Source: Carya illinoinensis (lineage: Eukaryota; Streptophyta; Magnoliopsida; Fagales; Juglandaceae). Taken from it: DNA of 64,000 nucleotides. Shown in pieces: positions 57,331-64,000 of the stretch. The notes beneath the pieces are model-generated. The model searched no databases, was not told where the DNA came from, and was given only the letters and a program-made list of their open reading frames with translations. Position 1 is the first letter of the stretch. Each line of letters starts with the position of its first letter. Position numbers and translations under genes: made by a program. The stretch is from NCBI RefSeq assembly GCF_018687715.1, contig NC_056765.1, positions 30,340,254 to 30,404,253 of the forward strand, in the 5' to 3' direction.

Positions 57331-60300
57331 AAGTTGTATAACGATGATGATAGAAAACCGATGCCGATGAGTGACAAAAAGCCTATAATTCTTAAAAAAA
57401 AAAATGATTTAGGTGATGTGATATTAAAATATAAGCCTTGCTACACATAAGTCTACACACCATTTTTTTATTTTTTTATTTCCTAATTTTTTTTTTAGTT
57501 TATTCTTTTTAAACTAATTGAATTATTCTCCTCATTATCAATATATCAAACATTTAGTAAAAGAAAAAAAATATATATGGTGTGTGATGTTTAGGATTAT
57601 GTTTAGAATTTTTCTTAAAATATAAAGGTCTTATTTTAAGTTTTTATCCTAAGCTTCAATTCATATTAAGTGGTCAATGACAGTATGACAATAAGGACCT
57701 AGATGGTTGGCGTAAAGCGTATGGGTTATAGACACTCCAACTATTTGGGCTAAATTATAGTTGTACTCTAATCCCATCTAAGGCATAAGATTCTAATTCA
57801 CGATCCCTCCTTCAACAAATCTAAGAAAACGCCATTAAAATATGGAGATGGCTAAAGTTGAAGGTAGTGTAGGTAGATCTTGGTTACTACATGCGTTATA
57901 CAGGCTCCTAGGACGATGGCACCTTTGCTTCTGTATAATTAGAAGTACAAAAAATGGAACAGACCGATCAACAATGATGACAGTTCTGTTGTCCAATGAA
58001 GGAATGACAAATACAAAACCTACCACCTCAACCCTTGCACTGCTAGCATTAATGCCAAAGCATATTCCCCATTCCCCAACATTTAACCTTTCCTGCAGGG
58101 ACACCGTATATATCATCTTCCAACTGCATAATCATTTCTCTTCTATACTCTTCTGTCACCATCCTGCGTAATTTAATCTACATATATATATATATATATA
58201 TATGTATATAATATAGAAGGCAGTTGGGAAAGCCACCGTATTTCTTAGTGAAAGTTATAGGACTTTGGAAGGGTGTCTCTTTCAGCTTGTGTACTTGTCT
58301 TGGAAGTGAAACCTTCCCTCTTGTGTTTAGCTAATTGGCTTGGCGATGCGAGTGTCCACTTAGGCCACACTCAGTTAATGAATTCCTACTTGCAAGTAAG
58401 GTCATGATCCTAATTTAAGGTTGTGAAAGCAATAGAAACCAACCCTTCGATCTCACAGGTATTTCCTAGCTGGTTCTACTTATTTTGCCTGCCCACAATT
58501 ATTTCTGCAAGCAAACTGTTTGGGGCATGATCTAACCATGGACCCAACATGAATAACTATCCTAGAAAAGGCTATAGGGTGATACCTAGCTCATTCTGAT
58601 ACTTATACTCTGTAAAAAGTGTGACAAGCAGCGTGCAAACCTCTTTAGAGGACGGATTTTCTTCTAAGATTGAATTTAAGAATTAACATCGAACTATATA
58701 TTCATATTTACTTTATTTTATGGTATTCTCCTTTATTTCTCGTGTTTAAGATTGAGCAACATTTCCATCTGAATTGTGTACAAGTCTTCCTACAAATTAC
58801 TACTGACCGTTGGAATTCAAAATCTAATGTCAAACACAAATAATTAAGCCTAATCTATTTTAGGCCAAATGTATGGTTAAGGTTGCATATGTATTCAAAC
58901 CAACAACTCATTACTTCAACGAAAATATCCTCGTCTAATCACGGACAAGCGCCATCAATGATGATGTTGATTTTAATCTTGGATATATATATATATATAT
59001 ATATATGAAAAATTTTATATACTATACTATCATCTCACTTTCATCTTACTAAGTATGATGTGACATATTTATTACTATTGAATGATCATTTATTACATAT
59101 TTATTTATCATCTAATAGTGATAAATGAGCCACATCTTACTTAATAGGATAAAAATAAGATGAGAGTATAATATATAGTATTACTCTATATTTAAATATA
59201 TATATTTCAATCATGAAAACCTCAAAATATATAATTTTATACTAAATGTTTGGAACTTTCTGTCCCTTCTTAATGATACATGAATTTTAAGACCTCTCTC
59301 TCAAATGTTATAAAACGATCATTTAGATTTTAGATCCTCTGATGTCCTTGCTAATTGAAAGGGATTTCCTTCCCGTCCACGAGGTGGCAGCTTGTTGTCA
59401 CTCAACATTTATGGCCACAAGTCTCCTTTAGCCTTTCCCTCATAGGCTTAAAGGACTTGGCTTCCCACCTTATGGAGATCATGGAAGAAGCATGCAACCA
59501 CCATCCCAAATGGACTTAGATTTAGGTCGCATTTTGATGTTAAGTTGAATAGAATTTTCATGAATAGTAGTGAATTGAGATAGTAGAGTGAATCTTATGA
59601 AATCCACTCAAAAGAAATTTAAATCTACTTCAAAGCTTCTTATCAAAAATATTTTCTAAGACAAATGTAACAATGCTTGTAACTAAAAAGAGATAATATA
59701 GGAGATGATACTCCAACTAGTCAAACCATGTAAAAGGTCACAATATTGTTTGTCGGAGATAAAACAAAAGTTTCTTTTCCAAAAAGATTATAATAAATAC
59801 AAATAGCAATAAGAAAAAACAAAAGTTGGAGTTATTTAAACGGTCTAATGTGCCGCTTTGTTTTGACAAAAGCACCCCAATGAGATTTAAAATATAATAT
59901 AATATAATATTATATAATGAAATCAACGTCATTGAATTTATTTATTTAAAAAATTAAATTAATTCTTTAATAATATATTATCAATTTTCATTACCTAATA
60001 GTAAGCTATATGTTAACGAGTCGAGTTAGGATGAGATAGTCAAATTTAAATTTTATATCAAATTAGGAGTTTAAATTTGTTCACACGTCATTTTAATAAA
60101 ATATATTTTATAATAATATATTTATATATTATTTACAAATCTTGACAAACAAGTTTTGGATTTTTGCTAATATCATTATAAATTGATGTATACATATATC
60201 AATGATTATATTTATAAGAATCTAATCTATTTAAATATTTAAAGTATTTTTATTATATATATAAAGAATACTATAAAAAATATATACTCTATTTATTCAA

Positions 60301-60840
60301 ATTTATACGAGTTGATCCAAATTTTATACGAGTTATATGGTTTAATAATTTATTATAATTTTGTGTTCATGACTAACACATTTAATAAGTAAATATAACT
60401 GAACCGATTTCTAGCAGCTTGTCGAATAGATACTAATTATTTATTATATCGTAATAAATAATTTTTTTAATCCACATTATAGACAAAGATATGTGTGAAT
60501 TTATTTCTTGCATTCGGACTTAAAAGGTTTTGCTTATTTTTATTTTTGTAGATTCTACTTTTGTATACATTTTTGCAATTCAGCTGCAATTTTAGTGTAA
60601 ACCCTATCTTAACATACAAATTTTAAGTATAAGAAAATGAACAAAAATCATTGAGGTTTGTTTCGTTGAAGAATTTGGATTTAATTTGATTTAAATGTAA
60701 TTTAAAATTCAAAATTTTGCAAAAGGATTAACATCTGACCTAAATACAAATTTAATACAATTTCTAGATAGAGAATTTGAGTTTAAATACTCAAATCCAA
60801 ATCGTCTTTGAATCAAACTATTTTAAAATTTATTTTTACA

Positions 60841-60985
60841 GATAAGATGAGTTAAGATAAAAGTTAGAAAGTTAAATAAAATATTATTAAAATATATTTT
60901 TTTAATATTATTTTTATTTTAAAATTTAAAAAAATTAAATAATTTATTTTATTTTGTTTGAGAATTTTAAAAAAGATATATAAAT
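60841..60985. mobile_element. MITE-like 'CGTTTGGAT' family, copy D, partial
   Basis: Shares the AT-rich core (GATAAGATGAGTTAAGAT, then TTTTTAATATTATTTTTATTTT) with copy C. Neither inverted end is clear, so only the middle part is supported. Confidence 0.4.
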
Positions 60986-62180
60986 AAAATTAATGATATA
61001 ATATTTATTAAACATGGAATAATATTTGAGAGACTTGCAAGGTCAATTATATATAAATATTGAAAAATTCATGTTAATTATTTTACAAATTTATGTTAAT
61101 AATATATATAGAAGAAAAATAAATTATATAAGTTTAGGCTATTTTTTTTTTAATATTTATTTTTTATTGAATTTTATTTTATTTTTTAAAAAGCTTACGT
61201 GGATATGGTATTAGAACTAAAATAATTAAGTAAATAAATAAAAGAGAAAAAGAAGAAGAAAAAAAGGAGCTCTTACGGCATAATTTTTAAGCGTAGTGAG
61301 GGGCGAGAAGTGGGCGATTTCTAATTTTCTTCAGCGATCTCTCTCTCAGCTGTCAGTAATACATTTATGGCGATTCCGTACGGTTGTTACCTTTCGTTTC
61401 AGCAACAGATGGCTTCGACGACAACAACAACAACCCTAAAATATCGATACGATTATCTAGGCCAAATCCACTCCTGCAGAAAACGACACCGTATTCGTGA
61501 TCCTCACAAGTCCTTGTCGAGAAAGTAAAAAACCTCATCCTATGGTAGTTTTGAACTATTGCTAGTTAGAGGTGTAGTTATTTTCTTTTCTTACCTTTGA
61601 GTTGTTTTTTATTTTTGTTTTATTTGCTTGACACGATACGAATGCTTACCTTTCACGAGATTGTTTTGGGATATGGCTTGAATTATTGGACTCTTGCTTG
61701 GCCGACGCTATATAGCTTGGTGTGTGTGTTTCTATATATAGGCCCTCACATGTGCTTGTGATTTTCACTATTCAAGCTTTGCCTGTGACTATCTTTTGGA
61801 CTGAATTCGAATTTGGAGTGTGTGTCTGTGTTTTGGACTGTGTTCCTCTTTGGTTCGGCGAGTTTACAGATTTTGCGTTCTGGGTGTTTGACATAATGTA
61901 TGCTTTCATTGACTTTAGTTGAATTTGTCGTCGAAGTGTATCTGTCCGACTGTCCCTCGCAGGATTATCTAAGTTTAGAATTTGTGTTCTGGGTGTTGGT
62001 TGAAAGTTCATGCTTTGATTCTTTTTAGTTGATTTTTAACTCGCACTCTCCGGATTTTGCTGTTTTGGTAAAATATATGTTTGGATTCTCTTTAGTTGAA
62101 TTTGAGATCATTGTGTGTTTGACTTTGGTCTACTAAAAGTTTAGGTTCTTTTAATCTGAGTTCTATTTTTTAAAAATAAT

Positions 62181-63672
62181 ATGAAGGGGTTTGCGTCCTT
62201 TGAAATGTTAGTTTTTCTTTTAATCTGTGTGCTATGCGGTTGTGCTGTGGGTAAGGAGTGTACAAACACTCCAACTCAGCTCTCATCACATACCTATCGA
62301 TACGAGCTCCTATCCTCAGAAAATGAAACGTGGAAGGAAGAGATGTTTTCACACTACCATTTGATACCGACTGATGATTCTGCGTGGTCAAATTTGCTAC
62401 CAAGAAAGGTTTTGCGGGAAGCAGATGAAAACAGTTGGTCAGTGATGTATCGGAAAATGAAAAACCAGGGTGGGTTTAAGCTGTCTGGAGATTTTCTGAA
62501 GGAGGTGTCTCTGCATGACGTGAGATTGGATGCAGATTCGATGCATGGACGAGCACAGCAAACAAATTTGGAATATCTATTGCTTTTGGATGTGGATAGA
62601 TTGGTTTGGAGCTTTAGGAAGACGGCTGGTTTGCCAACTCCTGGTAAAGCATATAAAGGCTGGGAGGACCCGACTTGTGAGCTTCGGGGTCATTTTGTAG
62701 GTTGGTTTCTTTTTTTAATCACTATTGTTACTCATGATTTTTCTACCATATCTTTTGTTTTTCTCCTTGTCTATGTGCAAAGCAATTATCTGTTTATTAG
62801 ATTTTCTTTATTTCCTGTAGAAAATAAAGATTAAAAAAATATATTATTGACTACCATAATGCAAGAAAATTGCGGAAAGAAACCCAAAGGTCTTCAAAAA
62901 GTAGACTATCTCCAAATCAATGCATTTTGGCCACCCTCTATAATTTCCCTTTAAAGACAAACGAGATCATTTCATTCAAAAGTTAGAGAATATTTGTTTT
63001 TCTATATTGCTATTTTCCTAGATCCCACGTTTTCTTGGATAATTCTATTGATGATTCCTCTACTTTCAAACAAGTGAAATGATAAGCATGAGTGCAATTT
63101 TAGTCTTTAAAATTTGATCTCTATTTTTTATAATGGGAAGCTGGCTTTCGTTATCTTGAAGGGCATTACTTGAGTGCGTCTGCACTAATGTGGGCTAGCA
63201 CTTACAATGATACTCTCAAGCAGAAAATGACAGCATTAGTATCAGCGTTATCTGAGTGTCAGCAGGAAATGGGCACGGGATATCTTTCTGCTTTCCCGTC
63301 TGAGCAATTTGATCGTTTTGAAGCTATAAAACCTGTTTGGGCTCCATATTATACCATTCACAAGGTAGAGTCTACTTTAATTGTTTCACTAATTGTTTTC
63401 CCTGAACATTTTATGCAATTAGCTATCAACTGTCTAGTTATATATAAAAAAAAAGCTATCTACTGTCTTGACAGATCTTGGCAGGCCTTCTGGATCAATA
63501 TACATTTGCTCGTAATGCTCAAGCTTTGAAAATGATGACATGGATGGTTGAGTATTTTTACAATCGTGTTCAGAATGTGATAATGAAATACAGCGTAGAA
63601 AGGCACTATCTGTCACTTAATGAAGAAACTGGTGGCATGAATGATGTCCTTTACAAGTTATACAGCATAACG
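62181..63672 (+). CDS. GH127 (DUF1680) beta-L-arabinofuranosidase-like protein, 5' part
   Basis: Glycoside hydrolase family 127 members remove beta-L-arabinofuranose, in plants probably from cell-wall glycoproteins or polysaccharides. Exons read: 62181-62700, 63162-63364, 63475-63672, with GT-AG introns and matching phases, giving the first 307 aa. A further intron starts at 63673 and the gene runs off the window. A signal peptide is clear (residues 1-24, MKGFASFEMLVFLLICVLCG then CAVGKEC), so it should be secreted. Family blocks: FSHYHLIPTDDSAWSNLLP, WEDPTCELRGHFVGHYLSAS, FPSEQFDRFEAIKPVWAPYY, SLNEETGGMNDVLYKLY. The zinc-binding and nucleophile Cys region would be downstream. The start is the first ATG with a signal peptide. 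No break is seen. Confidence 0.9.
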
Positions 63673-64000
63673 GTTAGTGAACTTATCTAGACAGTTCTGT
63701 TTGCTTCACTCCTTGATACTTCACTCTACTTGCATGATATTAATTTTCTTTATACTTGGTTGAAATATATTTGAAGAAAAATGACCAGGTTGGCCAATCC
63801 TTTGGACTTTTACAAAGTATTTCCTGAATTCTCTGTTAATCATAGGCAGTCTATGCTCAGACCTCTTTCTTCTGAACTTAGGAAGGGTGTATCTAGAAAC
63901 TATTTGAATTTACAATTGATTTGAATCCTGAGCTTTTGGATATCTATGGTATGATAGGACCCTGTAGTGAGTGATGCGTTGAAAGAAATAACCTTTATGC

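Larger units (their letters stand above)
55206..62180. other. Intergenic region between CWC22 and the GH127 gene
   Basis: About 7 kb with no convincing gene. It starts with the CWC22 3' UTR (AATAAAAG overlaps the stop codon at 55201). It then holds a poly(C) run, MITE-like copies at 56963-57330 and about 60841-60985, and AT tracts at 58182-58203 and 58983-59006. The last 850 bases (from about 61330) turn less AT-rich and likely include the GH127 promoter and 5' UTR. A 109-codon plus-strand frame at 57842-58171 matches nothing I know. Confidence 0.5.

Noticed and set aside
57842..58171. 109-codon plus-strand frame
   Set aside because: Peptide shows no conserved motif, and an overlapping minus-strand frame is equally open.
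1..64000. CRISPR arrays, bacterial operons, tRNA and rRNA genes
   Set aside because: The window is plant nuclear DNA. No spaced direct repeats of CRISPR type and no tRNA or rRNA gene were recognised by eye. A tRNAscan run would be needed to exclude a tRNA.

Overview
The window is plant nuclear DNA. It has intron-containing genes with GT-AG splice sites, a high AT content, long (AT)n and (GA)n microsatellites, and several classes of plant transposons. The protein families and the MITE types suggest a woody rosid, possibly Fagales, but the order is a guess.

Three host genes are readable. (1) On the minus strand at 9880-12623 is a complete AP2/ERF gene of the AINTEGUMENTA-like (AIL5/PLETHORA5) type: nine exons, including a 9-nt microexon, giving 550 aa. 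(2) On the plus strand at 44566-55205 is a complete gene for the pre-mRNA splicing factor CWC22: seven coding exons, 823 aa, with a 6-kb second intron full of transposons. (3) On the plus strand from 62181 to the window edge is the 5' part of a secreted GH127 (DUF1680) beta-L-arabinofuranosidase-like gene. The three have no obvious functional link and sit as islands in repeat-rich DNA.

Most of the rest is mobile DNA, and many boundaries can be fixed to the base. A decayed Helitron (PIF1-type helicase plus RPA70-like gene) lies at about 1150-4640. Four Ty1/copia elements follow. Element I (4647-9089) has identical 174-bp LTRs but an integrase core deletion. Element II (16350-21400) is an old multiply-broken copy with CTCGAG-rich LTRs. 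Element III (31029-41859) is old and very degraded. Element IV (32132-37961, minus strand) is nested inside the gag of III and flanked by AAATA duplications. A non-autonomous CACTA element with an ATG target duplication fills 25221-29534. A PIF/Harbinger element (46875-50752, TTA duplication, SANT/Myb-like ORF1 but no transposase seen) lies inside a LINE, which itself lies in CWC22 intron 2. A LINE-type RNase H fragment is at 21905-22307. Several MITE-like copies are scattered through the intergenic DNA and one CWC22 intron.

The most unusual signals are: a micro-inversion of about 31 bp between the two LTRs of element II, at CTCGAG palindromes; a recently inserted copia copy that cannot encode a complete integrase; and a 36-codon exon-like segment with good splice sites inside the Harbinger element. 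No wholly new biochemical system was recognised. Exon coordinates, target duplications and LTR comparisons were read by eye from the sequence. Family names come from recognised motifs, not from a database search.
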